The notes under the pieces were generated by a model, which saw only the letters and a list, made by a program, of their open reading frames with translations, ran no database searches and was not told where the DNA came from. Positions 17,663-25,926 of a stretch of 64,000 nt of DNA are shown here, in pieces. A program made the translations under genes and the position numbers. Source of the DNA: Micavibrio sp. UBA5572 (GTDB lineage Bacteria; Pseudomonadota; Alphaproteobacteria; Micavibrionales; Micavibrionaceae); assembly GCA_002425415.1 (NCBI GenBank), contig DIMG01000016.1:1-64000 (forward strand). The letters run 5' to 3'. Numbering within the stretch: the first letter of the stretch is position 1; every line of letters begins with the position of its first letter.

Positions 17663-18388
17663 ATGAGCATTCGAAAATTACAGGGTCGTGTTGCTTTGGT
17701 GACGGGAGCCTCGCGCGGGATTGGTGCGGCTGTTGCCAAATTATATGCGCGTGAAGGTGCTCATGTTATTTTGATGGCGCGTTCCCAAAGTGGTTTGGAA
17801 GAAATTGATGATGCTATTCGCACCGAAGGTGGGGTGGCGACTTTGATGCCGTTTGATCTGAGCAAAATTGAAGATCTGGAAGCTTTGGGCCCTACCATTT
17901 ATGAGCGGTTTGGCAAGCTGGATATTTTTGTTTCCAATGCGGGATTGTTGGGGGAGATGACTCCGGTTGCCCATTCCAAAATCAAGGATTGGAATGGCAC
18001 TTATATCACAAATGTTTTGTCGAATGTGCAAATGATTAGAACGCTCGAGCCGTTATTGAAGGCATCGGATGCAGGGCGAGCGATTGTTGTCGGGTCTGGT
18101 ATGGGGGTCGATCCCCATGCGTTTGGTGGTCAATATGGCGTCAGTAAGGCTGCTGTAATGTTCTTGTTTAAGACATGGGCGGAAGAAACCAGACAAACAA
18201 ATTTACGTGTTAATATCATTCGTCCTGGGGCGGTTGATACCGATATGCTGCATCAGGTTTTTCCGGGTGGGTATCAAGGGGTTGATTTAAGAACACCGGA
18301 TCAAGTTGCTCCGCTTTTCGTTGAGTTGGCTTCATCAGGTTGTTCTCGTCACGGTGAAATTGTTACACCTGCTGATTATGCGCTCTAG
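17663..18388 (+). CDS. Short-chain dehydrogenase/reductase (SDR)
   Basis: A 241-residue classical SDR. The Rossmann glycine motif is VTGASRGIGAAVAKLYA (residues about 14-30), followed by SNAGLLGEM (the NNAG position with Ser) and the catalytic Y-x-x-x-K in YGVSKAAVMF. A Ser-containing VVGSGMGV strand supplies the active-site Ser. It is close to the YciK family by the pattern of its N-terminal part. The substrate cannot be read. It starts 6 bases after the solute-binding protein and is probably in the same transcript. Confidence 0.85.
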   Translation: MSIRKLQGRVALVTGASRGIGAAVAKLYAREGAHVILMARSQSGLEEIDDAIRTEGGVATLMPFDLSKIEDLEALGPTIYERFGKLDIFVSNAGLLGEMTPVAHSKIKDWNGTYITNVLSNVQMIRTLEPLLKASDAGRAIVVGSGMGVDPHAFGGQYGVSKAAVMFLFKTWAEETRQTNLRVNIIRPGAVDTDMLHQVFPGGYQGVDLRTPDQVAPLFVELASSGCSRHGEIVTPADYAL

Positions 18389-18442
18389 CTATTTTCAGTT
18401 TTTCCTTATTTTTTCAAACGAAGCCCGTATCCGCGTCAAATG

Positions 18443-18457
18443 TTAATTTTATTTTAA
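18443..18457. promoter_or_regulatory. CtrA-type binding site, TTAA-N7-TTAA
   Basis: A perfect full-length match to the alphaproteobacterial CtrA consensus (TTAA, seven bases TTTTATT, TTAA), 90 bases upstream of the small gene at 18547. CtrA controls motility and cell-cycle genes in this class. With these short words some matches are expected by chance, so this is a candidate only. Confidence 0.45.
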
Positions 18458-18546
18458 GTCCGGTGTGGCAGAGTAAGGGAGAATAAAAGGGGATAAAAAT
18501 CCCGAGTAAGCCGCGAAATGTAACGGTTTTCCATGAGGAGTGTGTG

Positions 18547-18837
18547 ATGTTCACAAAATGCGATTTCATTTTGGGCGAAAACGATTCGATTATTGTGATT
18601 GTTCCGATGGCGATGCCCAAAGATCAGCCTTTGGTTCTCGAAGTTCATAACGAGTCAATTGTGTTTATGTCCGGGGAAAATAGGGTCGCCGATATTCCTT
18701 GTGCAAGAACGGATGTTTTGCAGCGGTTGATTAGTAAAACCAAGGTTGGTCTGGTTGAGTTTTTAAGTGGGGCATATAGGTTTCCAGCTTATATCTCCGT
18801 GGTTGCCGATATTGAAGTGATGATTGAAGCTGCGTAG
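18547..18837 (+). CDS. Small hypothetical protein
   Basis: A 96-residue protein, MFTKCDFILGENDS and onward, with beta-strand-like segments (IIVIVPMAMP, LVLEVHNESIVFMSG). I see no signal peptide, no long hydrophobic helix and no family I recognise. GAGGAG at 18535-18540, then TGTGTG, precedes the ATG at 18547, which makes expression likely. It has a full CtrA-like box upstream. The next small gene starts 26 bases after its stop, so the two may form an operon. Confidence 0.6.
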   Translation: MFTKCDFILGENDSIIVIVPMAMPKDQPLVLEVHNESIVFMSGENRVADIPCARTDVLQRLISKTKVGLVEFLSGAYRFPAYISVVADIEVMIEAA

Positions 18838-18863
18838 CTAAAAATCAGAGGTAGGAGAAAAAT

Positions 18864-19130
18864 ATGATTGAAGTCGCTGTTGGTGATCCTGTATTTGATC
18901 AAGTGGGTGTAAATGGGACGTTTGTATCTTCTGATTCTAATGCCGATAATTCGGGAAATCCCTTGGCACATGCGTGTCGTGCAGAGGCTGCCCGATGGGG
19001 TGGTGATTTAAGGATTGAAAATTGTGATGGTCTCGCTCTTGGAGCTTCTTTTGGCCGTGCGGCAACTCAGATTGCCGGTATGCCTCGTGTTGGAGCAGCC
19101 GTTGGGTATAACCCCAAAGTGGCAATGTGA
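18864..19130 (+). CDS. Small hypothetical protein
   Basis: An 88-residue protein of no recognised family: Gly/Ala/Asn-rich, no obvious membrane helix, with a Cys in HACRAEAARWGG and another in IENCDGLALG. A strong leader (GGTAGGAGAAAAAT before the ATG) supports translation. It lies between the 96-residue gene and the pilin-like cluster, so a role with either is possible but unproven. Confidence 0.55.
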   Translation: MIEVAVGDPVFDQVGVNGTFVSSDSNADNSGNPLAHACRAEAARWGGDLRIENCDGLALGASFGRAATQIAGMPRVGAAVGYNPKVAM

Positions 19131-19166
19131 TATGCTTATTAGTTGATTGATATATATGTGTTTTTT

Positions 19167-19199
19167 AATTCAAGCCGTGGTTTGCCTATGGCTCGAATT
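19167..19199 (+). terminator. Stem-loop downstream of the two small genes
   Basis: Arms AATTCAAGCC and GGCTCGAATT pair with one mismatch around a 13-base loop. There is no clean T-tract on the plus side, so termination is only moderately likely; an RNA-processing or leader hairpin for the next operon is an alternative. Confidence 0.35.
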
Positions 19200-19237
19200 C
19201 TTATAATTTAAGGGATTGTATAAAATTGTAATTAAAC

Positions 19238-19252
19238 TTAAAATGCCTTTAA
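19238..19252. promoter_or_regulatory. CtrA-type binding site upstream of the pilin-like operon
   Basis: A second perfect TTAA-N7-TTAA (seven bases AATGCCT), 58 bases upstream of the TTG start at 19310. That distance suits a promoter-overlapping activator site. Together with the one at 18443 it suggests CtrA-type control of this accessory block. Confidence 0.5.
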
Positions 19253-19309
19253 GCCATTCGGGCTATTATAGATTAGTGGGTTTCTCCGAATTTTAATAGG
19301 AAGTGCGTT

Positions 19310-19855
19310 TTGACAGCCGGATCTTTTGATTTCAGATCTTTTCAGAAATATTTCAGCCCGCAGGCATCTGGCGATCTGAACGCGTTTCTTGAGAAAATGC
19401 CACAAAATGCAGGCAATAATTCTTTGATTGCGGCAGGGATTGCATGGGTGATGGTGGCAATGCTCGGCTTGTTCTCGGTGGTGCAGTTGCAACGATTGAC
19501 TGATGTGCGGGCGGAATTGCTTCAGAGTGAGGCTTTAAAACCAATGGTTCCAACGATTTCAACCGAAACGGTTGATCCTAAGCAGCTTAAAGATGTTATT
19601 GAAAATTATAAAGCCGTTTATCCTGGTATAGCTATTAATGCGAATGGTGGTAATATTACCATTCAGGCTAAATCTACCACTGATTATGCGCGGTTTCGGG
19701 AGATTCTGGGGCATGTCGTGAATGGCGGCTCGGGATGGCGTGTGAGCGTCGAGAGTCTGTGTGTTGGGCGTGAGTGCAAGCAAAACGCGCTGGATGCAAA
19801 ACTTAAAATTCAAAAGCTTAAGATTGACAAACCGTCAAGCTCGAGTACCATGTAA
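19310..19855 (+). CDS. Single-pass membrane protein, PilN/GspL-like, beside pilin genes
   Basis: A 181-residue protein with an N-terminal cytosolic stretch of about 40 residues, one membrane helix (SLIAAGIAWVMVAMLGLFSV, about 43-62) and a periplasmic-looking domain with an alpha/beta pattern (LKDVIENYKAVYPGIAINAN and ITIQAKSTTDYARFREILGH). This topology resembles PilN/PilO or GspL/GspM assembly proteins of type IV pili and type II secretion. The sequence itself I cannot assign, so the name is by shape and context. The start is a TTG with AGGAAG 6 bases upstream; no ATG with a good site exists near it. The two pilin-like genes follow. Confidence 0.6.
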   Translation: MTAGSFDFRSFQKYFSPQASGDLNAFLEKMPQNAGNNSLIAAGIAWVMVAMLGLFSVVQLQRLTDVRAELLQSEALKPMVPTISTETVDPKQLKDVIENYKAVYPGIAINANGGNITIQAKSTTDYARFREILGHVVNGGSGWRVSVESLCVGRECKQNALDAKLKIQKLKIDKPSSSSTM

Positions 19856-19888
19856 CCTTAGTTGATGCTAGAATTGGAGTAATAAAAG

Positions 19889-20647
19889 ATGACAATTTCC
19901 TTGAAAACAGCGGCTTCCAGACAGCCTGAAAAAGCACGAGGTGATTCGGGGAACGTGTTGTTCCTTATTTTGATCGCCGTGGCATTGTTTGCCGCCCTTT
20001 CGTATGCTGTTACACAGTCTACCCGTTCCGGTGGTGGTGATGCGAGTAGCGAAACCAATCTGATTAACTCTTCACAGATTACCCAGTATCCAGCCGCGTT
20101 GAAAACAGCCATGACACGGATGATTGTCAGTAATTCTGTTTCGCCTTATGCAATGACTTTTGACGACCCATCTTTGTTTGCGGCTAATTTGACGACATCC
20201 AGCTTGGAACAGGAAAATGTTTTTCACCCGAATGGTGGCGGCTCAACCTACTCTCTTGGGCCAGACACGGTTATAGATACGGCGATTAATGCGTCCAAGG
20301 CTTGGGTGTTCAATACAGAAAACCAGATCGAGAATATCGGTCAGACCAATGGTGCCGGACCTGATGATACGACGTCTGACACTATCGCGTTTTTGCCCGG
20401 TGTGAAATTGGCTATTTGTCAAAAAATTCATTCCCAACTTGGGCTTTCGACGACGATTCCGACCGAAACTAATATTGATTTTGCTACGGATCAAACCACT
20501 GCAGTTGGAACGTCATCTGACCGTATTTATACCGGAGCAGGGACAGGAACAATTGGAGATTCCAACATCCTTTCAGGGCAGCCACAAGGGTGCTTCCAAC
20601 AAGGTGCCAATACCTACGTTTATTATCACGTGTTGATTGAACGGTAG
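19889..20647 (+). CDS. Large pilin-like protein, paralogue 2
   Basis: A 252-residue homologue of the protein at 6167-6844. The 20-residue charged leader ends in DSG, followed by the helix NVLFLILIAVALFAALSYAV and then TQSTRSGGG. After that comes a Thr/Ser/Asn-rich exported domain with two late Cys residues and the ending YVYYHVLIER. It lacks the +5 Glu of major pilins, as GspK-like minor pseudopilins do. It probably sits in a pilus-like or secretion structure. It follows the PilN-like gene by 33 bases and is ended by a strong terminator. Confidence 0.7.
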   Translation: MTISLKTAASRQPEKARGDSGNVLFLILIAVALFAALSYAVTQSTRSGGGDASSETNLINSSQITQYPAALKTAMTRMIVSNSVSPYAMTFDDPSLFAANLTTSSLEQENVFHPNGGGSTYSLGPDTVIDTAINASKAWVFNTENQIENIGQTNGAGPDDTTSDTIAFLPGVKLAICQKIHSQLGLSTTIPTETNIDFATDQTTAVGTSSDRIYTGAGTGTIGDSNILSGQPQGCFQQGANTYVYYHVLIER

Positions 20648-20690
20648 ACCGGATTTATCTTGTTGGATAGAGAAGTATAATTTCGAGAAG

Positions 20691-20716
20691 AGCCCGGAAA
20701 TGTTCCGGGCTTTTTT
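20691..20716 (+). terminator. Rho-independent terminator
   Basis: A perfect 9-bp stem (AGCCCGGAA / TTCCGGGCT) with a 3-base loop, directly followed by six T residues, 43 bases after the pilin-like gene stop. It makes the next pilin-like gene at least partly independent, or reduced in level by attenuation. Confidence 0.88.
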
Positions 20717-20760
20717 CCAAAAAGTCCAGTGGATATATATCGCGAAAAGGATGGTTTGTT

Positions 20761-21495
20761 ATGGTAACGTCTAAAGGAAATAGGGCTTCTGTTCGCGGTA
20801 GTGCTTTGATCTATATTCTGATTGCTGTGGCTTTGCTTGCTGCATTGACGGTGAGTTTGATGGAGCCTTCGGGGCAGCAGGCTCAAAGTCAGAACTCGAC
20901 AAATGTTTTTTCGGAGCTTGATGGTCAGATCGGGTTTATTTCTTCTGCGATTTCCGAATGTGTCCTCACCCATCCCAATCAGGATTCAGAATTGACGATA
21001 ACTGAGCAGGAAAATGCTCCTTATCCGATTAACCCCAGTGACCCTTATTTCGATGCTCAATCAGCAGATCCTTTAAGTGATCCAGATGATACGGTTAAAT
21101 TTATTCGTTGCCCTGGTAACCCCGGAGGAACGGGGAGTAACAATCAGGATCATGCCAGGATTTTTGGTGGAGCCTCTGGTAAGTTTATGCCCCCTAATCC
21201 GGCTTTATTTGGGGAGTGGGAATATTATAATGGGGCGGATGGTGTTGCTATCACGATTTCGAGTAGCAAAACGGATTCTTATATTGAAAGTGCTTTATTG
21301 CGTTTGAACGATAAATTTGCACAGTGTGAAGCCGAGGTGATCGATCAGAGGTCGGGTGGGAGTATCAATATTACGTCTGATGTTACTCCAGGAGCCGGTT
21401 CGGAGCGTCAATGCGCGGCCGGAAATATCTGTTTTCGTTATTGGATTGTTTTGAAGCCTTCGGCTATTCACGTGGATACGCCCGCTTGCCCATAG
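20761..21495 (+). CDS. Large pilin-like protein, paralogue 3 (divergent)
   Basis: A 244-residue protein with the same head (leader MVTSKGNRASVRG, then the helix SALIYILIAVALLAALTVSL) but a different body. It has six or more Cys residues, suggesting disulfides. The GFISSAISECVLTHP helix and FGEWEYYNG segment recall conserved parts of other type IV pilin-like proteins. The final domain ends CFRYWIVLKP, echoing the YVYYxVL endings of the other two. The Gly before the helix is a plausible prepilin-peptidase site. It starts 44 bases after the terminator. Confidence 0.65.
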   Translation: MVTSKGNRASVRGSALIYILIAVALLAALTVSLMEPSGQQAQSQNSTNVFSELDGQIGFISSAISECVLTHPNQDSELTITEQENAPYPINPSDPYFDAQSADPLSDPDDTVKFIRCPGNPGGTGSNNQDHARIFGGASGKFMPPNPALFGEWEYYNGADGVAITISSSKTDSYIESALLRLNDKFAQCEAEVIDQRSGGSINITSDVTPGAGSERQCAAGNICFRYWIVLKPSAIHVDTPACP

Positions 21496-21859
21496 ATCAA
21501 TCATCTCAATTTATCTCAAATTTTAGGGAAAGTTAAATTTGTATTGATGCCTGTCTGTTAGGATCAAATGACGTTGTAAGACGAAGTTGAAATACCGTAG
21601 CCAGACAGACACAAATAGGCATGGATTTCTTTTCTCGGTCTTCGACGTTCTGGACAAACGGCCTTTTCTTCTGGGGAAGCAGAATGTAAAGAGTCTTCCG
21701 GGGGATGTGTTAAAAGGAACAGGTTTGCGTTTGCGAGCCTGTTTTTTTTGTTGATCGGTGATGGTGAAGGGGATGCTGGATTCTTTAAACAAAACGGTCG
21801 TTTCTTCCTTGAAATGGTTATATAATCTTTTTGGATAAACATTTTAGAGACCGATCACT
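21496..21859 (+). ncRNA. Gene-free stretch with possible structured RNA or long 3' UTR
   Basis: No credible protein gene lies in these 364 bases; minus-strand frames here have low-complexity, unnatural products. On the plus strand there are complementary segments TGCCTGTCTG (about 21547) and CAGACAGAC (about 21602), with AGGCA just after, and the stretch ends in a terminator-like hairpin at 21718-21749. It could be an independent small RNA or simply the 3' end of the pilin transcript. I cannot match it to a known RNA family. Confidence 0.3.
21718..21749 (+). terminator. Probable rho-independent terminator
   Basis: Arms AACAGG and CCTGTT flank a GC-containing 14-base centre, and eight T residues close the element. 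It would terminate transcription coming from the third pilin-like gene, or a small RNA, before the gene at 21860. Confidence 0.6.
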
Positions 21860-22768
21860 GTGGAACTGAATACAACATTATTGCGTGAGCGTTTTGTCAT
21901 TAGAGATATGGATTCTGATGGCGGCGGGTCACCGGAGTCTCTTGTCGCAATGAGCAACCGTTTGGTTGTGCCTTTGCTTGATTCTCGAAATAAGGTTATC
22001 GAGACTTTTGTGGTGCGGTCGAGAATTATGCATTCGGCTATTCGTATGGCTGCTCAAATTATTCAATCCTATGTTCGTTTAGGACCTTTGATGGCACGTT
22101 CCGTTCCTTTTGATTTTGTGGGGGCATGGGAACTGGTTCGTTCTGCTCATGATACAAAATATTGTGAAGACCCTTGGGTTTGTGTGTACCATAATGCCAA
22201 ACCGATTTTTTTATCGGGACATTACCATCCGTTTCTTGATGTTATTGAAAAATGTGATGTTAAAAATCCGGGAAATTATGATAGCGCAGTTGCTATTGCG
22301 GAAGATACTTTTAAAAAAATGGGTCGTCATATTTCCATCTCCCACAATTCGAATATCGGCATGGTGGCGCATGTGAAAGATGAAGTGGGACGGTGTGGTA
22401 TGATTTTGCGCAATCCCCATAAAAGTACAACTTTTAACTTTGTGGCAGAACGGAGGGATGCTGAATTTAGTGTCTCCCCGACCCAATGTTTGAATGCGTG
22501 TGCTGCGTTTCTTGAGGGAATACAATTATCTGTCCGGTTGGGTATGAATAATGAAAAAATTCATCAAAGGCTGGCTAATAGTGTCAATTCATCAGAAGCG
22601 TTGGAAAATATTTCTGCGTTGGCGCGGATGGGTCAATTAACCTTGGAACTGGATGGTTTCAATAGTGTTCTTGATGTTCATTATCGTCCAGAACGTCCTA
22701 ATTTTTCTGCGATTGCCAAGGAAGCAGAAGCGTTCCAGCGGCAATTGATCTGTTCGGAAAGGCAATAA
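21860..22768 (+). CDS. Hypothetical protein of about 300 residues
   Basis: A 302-residue cytosolic-looking protein I do not recognise. The central part is histidine- and cysteine-bearing (FLSGHYHPFLDVIEKCDV and GRHISISHNSNIGMVAHV), followed by RCGMILRNPHKSTTFNFVAE, which looks like a beta-rich core, then a helical C-terminus (ALENISALARMGQLTLELDG). It lacks a signal peptide or membrane helix. The frame opens with GTG at 21860 without a clear ribosome site; the ATG at 21908 (MDSDGGG) with AGAGAT upstream is an alternative. It ends at a bidirectional terminator facing acnA. Confidence 0.55.
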   Translation: MELNTTLLRERFVIRDMDSDGGGSPESLVAMSNRLVVPLLDSRNKVIETFVVRSRIMHSAIRMAAQIIQSYVRLGPLMARSVPFDFVGAWELVRSAHDTKYCEDPWVCVYHNAKPIFLSGHYHPFLDVIEKCDVKNPGNYDSAVAIAEDTFKKMGRHISISHNSNIGMVAHVKDEVGRCGMILRNPHKSTTFNFVAERRDAEFSVSPTQCLNACAAFLEGIQLSVRLGMNNEKIHQRLANSVNSSEALENISALARMGQLTLELDGFNSVLDVHYRPERPNFSAIAKEAEAFQRQLICSERQ

Positions 22769-22769
22769 A

Positions 22770-22791
22770 AAAGCCTTCTTATGAAGGCTTT
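22770..22791. terminator. Bidirectional terminator between convergent genes
   Basis: A 9-bp stem (AAAGCCTTC / GAAGGCTTT) with a 4-base loop, A-rich before and T-rich after. It can end both the plus-strand gene at 21860 and the minus-strand acnA transcript, whose stop lies 24 bases away. Confidence 0.85.
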
Positions 22792-22814
22792 TTCTGCTTT
22801 TCATGATGTTGATT

Positions 22815-25487
22815 TTACGAAGCGAGAGAGCGTAGAACATAGTTCAGTACGCCGCCGTTTTTGTAGTATTCGACTTCATCAAGTGTGTCGATACGGCACA
22901 TCAATTTAACGGTTTCGGTTGATCCGTTTTTGCGGGTCAGAGTCAGGTTTACATCCATATGTGGTGAAATACCATTTTCAATGCCGATGATACTGATGGT
23001 TTCTTCGCCGGTCAGTTTCAAGTCCTTGCGGGTCATGCCGTCTTTGAAAACGAGAGGAAGAACGCCCATACCGACAAGGTTGGAACGGTGAATGCGTTCA
23101 AAGCTCTCGGCAATCACGGCTTTGACACCCAAAAGGATTGTCCCTTTTGCTGCCCAGTCTCTTGATGATCCTGTGCCGTATTCTTTGCCTGCAAAAACGA
23201 CCAATGGTGTATCGGTTTCTTTGTATTTCATGGCAGCGTCATAAATCGGCATTTGTTCATTGGTTGGAATGTATTTGGTCACGCCACCTTCGATACCATC
23301 CAACATTTCGTTTTTAATACGAATGTTGGCAAATGTTCCGCGCATCATGATTTCATGGTTGCCACGGCGTGCGCCGTAAGAATTGAAATCTGCAACGGGG
23401 ACATCATGTTCCATCAAATATTTTCCGGCAGGAGAATCTTTCTTGATATTTCCTGCTGGTGAGATGTGATCGGTGGTAATTGAATCTCCAAACAATGCCA
23501 GAATATTGGCATTTTTAATGTCGGAAATTTTACCCGATTCTTGAGACATGCCATGGAAGTATGGCGGGTTGGCCACATAGGTTGATTTTGCGTCCCAGTC
23601 GTAAATTTCGCCTGCGGTATCCGCGCTGATTGATTGCCATTCGATAGGGCCTTTGAACACATCTGCGTAACGGCTTTTGAACATGTCTGATGTCAGACAG
23701 CTTTCGACTGTTTCGCGGATTTCTGCGTTGGTTGGCCAAATGTCTTTTAAGTAGACCGGTTGTCCATCGCTGCCCGTTCCCAGAGGTTCGTTTATCAAAT
23801 CAAGATGGGTGTTTCCAGCCAAGGCATACGCAACCACCAAAGGCGGTGAGGCCAAGTAGTTGGCTTTGACGTGTGGAGAGACGCGGCCTTCAAAGTTTCT
23901 GTTGCCCGAGAGAACCGCGGAGACTGTCAAGTCGCCTGTTTCTACGGCTTTGGCAATGGGTGCAGGAAGAGGGCCGGAGTTCCCGATACAAGTTGTGCAG
24001 CCATACCCCACAAGGTTAAAGCCAAGTTTATCGAGATCAGCTTGTAATCCGGCTTTGGTTAGATAGTCGGTTACAACTTGAGAGCCAGGAGCCAAAGATG
24101 TTTTAACCCATGGTTTGACGGTCAGGCCTTTTGCCAGTGCTTTACGGGCAACGAGGCCTGCGGCAACCAGAACCGATGGGTTCGAGGTGTTGGTACAAGA
24201 TGTAATCGCTGCGATCACGACCGCGCCATCATCGAGTTTATACTCTGCTCCTTCGACCGCAATTGAGCGGCGTTCCGGTACGATTGATTTGATTGAGGCT
24301 GGCATTTGGGACAATGGAACGCGGTCTTGAGGGCGTTTGGGCCCTGCCAGAGACGGTTCAACATCGTTGAGGTTCAATTCCATCGAGTCGGTGAAGATCG
24401 GGTCAGGCGTTGATGCATCGCGCCACATGCCTTGTTCCTTGGCATAGGCTTCAACCAGTTTGACGCGGTGCGGGTCACGACCAGTAAAGGTCAGGTAGCG
24501 AATGGTTTCGGCATCAATCGGGAAAAATCCACAGGTTGCGCCGTATTCAGGTGCCATGTTGGCAATCGTGGCGCGGTCGGCCAGAGATAAATTATCAAGA
24601 CCAGGGCCGTAGAATTCAACGAATTTATTGACCACGCCTTTGGCGCGTAACATTTGTGTAACGGTTAAAACCAAATCAGTTGCTGTATTTCCCTCTTTCA
24701 TTTGTCCTGAAAGTTTAAAACCAATGACTTCGGGAATTAGCATGGAAACAGGTTGTCCCAGCATAGCGGCTTCAGCTTCGATTCCGCCCACACCCCAGCC
24801 TAGAACGCCAAGGCCGTTGACCATGGTTGTGTGGCTGTCTGTTCCAACCAATGTATCTGGATAAGCGATCATGACACCTGATTTGTCTTCGTCTTCTTCA
24901 ACCCAAACGGTTTGTGCCAGATATTCCAAATTGACCTGATGGCAAATCCCTGTTCCTGGAGGAACAACACGGAAGTTTTTGAATGCTGATTGTCCCCAAC
25001 GCAAGAAGGCGTAGCGTTCTCCGTTGCGTTCAAATTCTATATCGACGTTTTTCTGGAAGGAATCCTTGTGTCCAAATGCGTCCACCATGACCGAGTGGTC
25101 AATGACCAGATCAACGGCAGTTAGAGGGTTGATTTTTTGACGGTTGCCGCCCAAATGTCCCATGGCTTCGCGCATAGCAGCCAAATCAACAACGGCAGGA
25201 ACACCTGTGAAATCTTGCATCAACACCCGTGCTGGACGGTAAGCGATTTCTTGAGAGGAGGTTTTGTTTTTCAGCCATTCCTTCAAGGATTCGATATGTT
25301 CGACTTGAACTGAGCGGCCATCTTCAAAGCGCAGTAGGTTTTCAAACAAAACTTTCAATGAAAATGGAAGTTTTGATAGATCCCCGATTTTTACCTGAGC
25401 TTCTTTTAAAGAAAAATAATCGTAGGTTTTTCCTTCGATTGTCAGTGTTTTACGGGTTTGAAGTGTATCGTGGCCGGCGCGTGTCAT
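22815..25487 (-). CDS. acnA: Aconitate hydratase A
   Basis: An 890-residue TCA-cycle enzyme interconverting citrate and isocitrate with a 4Fe-4S cluster. It is of full length for the AcnA/IRP-1 class. The cluster ligands are visible: C431 in ITSCTNTSNPSVL and C497/C500 in GYGCTTCIGNSG. The swivel domain near the C-terminus contains EYGTGSSRDWAAKGT and ESFERIHRSNLVGMGVLPL. The N-terminal MTRAGHDTLQTRKTL resembles other alphaproteobacterial AcnA proteins. The ATG at 25487 has GAGG upstream. It appears monocistronic, with a terminator at its end and a long leader region before it. Confidence 0.97.
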   Translation of the reverse strand: MTRAGHDTLQTRKTLTIEGKTYDYFSLKEAQVKIGDLSKLPFSLKVLFENLLRFEDGRSVQVEHIESLKEWLKNKTSSQEIAYRPARVLMQDFTGVPAVVDLAAMREAMGHLGGNRQKINPLTAVDLVIDHSVMVDAFGHKDSFQKNVDIEFERNGERYAFLRWGQSAFKNFRVVPPGTGICHQVNLEYLAQTVWVEEDEDKSGVMIAYPDTLVGTDSHTTMVNGLGVLGWGVGGIEAEAAMLGQPVSMLIPEVIGFKLSGQMKEGNTATDLVLTVTQMLRAKGVVNKFVEFYGPGLDNLSLADRATIANMAPEYGATCGFFPIDAETIRYLTFTGRDPHRVKLVEAYAKEQGMWRDASTPDPIFTDSMELNLNDVEPSLAGPKRPQDRVPLSQMPASIKSIVPERRSIAVEGAEYKLDDGAVVIAAITSCTNTSNPSVLVAAGLVARKALAKGLTVKPWVKTSLAPGSQVVTDYLTKAGLQADLDKLGFNLVGYGCTTCIGNSGPLPAPIAKAVETGDLTVSAVLSGNRNFEGRVSPHVKANYLASPPLVVAYALAGNTHLDLINEPLGTGSDGQPVYLKDIWPTNAEIRETVESCLTSDMFKSRYADVFKGPIEWQSISADTAGEIYDWDAKSTYVANPPYFHGMSQESGKISDIKNANILALFGDSITTDHISPAGNIKKDSPAGKYLMEHDVPVADFNSYGARRGNHEIMMRGTFANIRIKNEMLDGIEGGVTKYIPTNEQMPIYDAAMKYKETDTPLVVFAGKEYGTGSSRDWAAKGTILLGVKAVIAESFERIHRSNLVGMGVLPLVFKDGMTRKDLKLTGEETISIIGIENGISPHMDVNLTLTRKNGSTETVKLMCRIDTLDEVEYYKNGGVLNYVLRSLAS

Positions 25488-25823
25488 ATTGGAACCTCAA
25501 GAGGATGTGATGTAAGATGTTGAATTCAATTAGAATGCCCGATGCAATAGGGTAGCTTATCATCCATTTAATTTAATAAGAAAGTGTAAATTTTCATGAG
25601 GTTTTGGTGATCTATTTTGAGGGAGAAGGATAGGGAGCGGACTCTTTTGGATAGGGGGTAATTAATCCATATGGTCTTTTGTCTAAGTTATTGTTTATTA
25701 AGTATAAAACTCTATTTTTTGTTGGTTTTTATGTTGGCTTTATGAGATGATTGTTCCATAGGGACTGATCGTTTTAGCGTGTCAGGCTCTAACCCAAAAC
25801 ACCATAGACCGACCATATTGAAG

Positions 25824-25860
25824 CCCGATGTTATCCCCCCCTAACATCGGGTCTTTTTTT
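25824..25860 (+). terminator. Strong terminator with no gene upstream
   Basis: Stem CCCGATGTTA / TAACATCGGG (10 bp, perfect) around a C-rich 8-base loop, followed by TCTTTTTTTT. The nearest plus-strand gene upstream ends 3 kb away beyond its own terminator, so this should end a small RNA transcribed from within the intergenic region. Confidence 0.75.
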
Positions 25861-25891
25861 CCCTTTGTCATCCTGTTGAGAATGGCATTCG

Positions 25892-25915
25892 TTTATATAG
25901 TCTTTTATATAGTCT
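25892..25915. repeat. 12-bp tandem duplication
   Basis: Two exact adjacent copies of TTTATATAGTCT, about 200 bases upstream of the Flp pilin gene. Possibly a duplicated protein-binding site. Confidence 0.6.
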
Positions 25916-25926
25916 TTCCAAATCAC

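Noticed and set aside
21564..21842. 92-codon minus-strand frame in the gap before 21860
   Set aside because: Low-complexity Pro/Ser/Lys product with no ribosome site; the region looks like untranslated RNA with a terminator.
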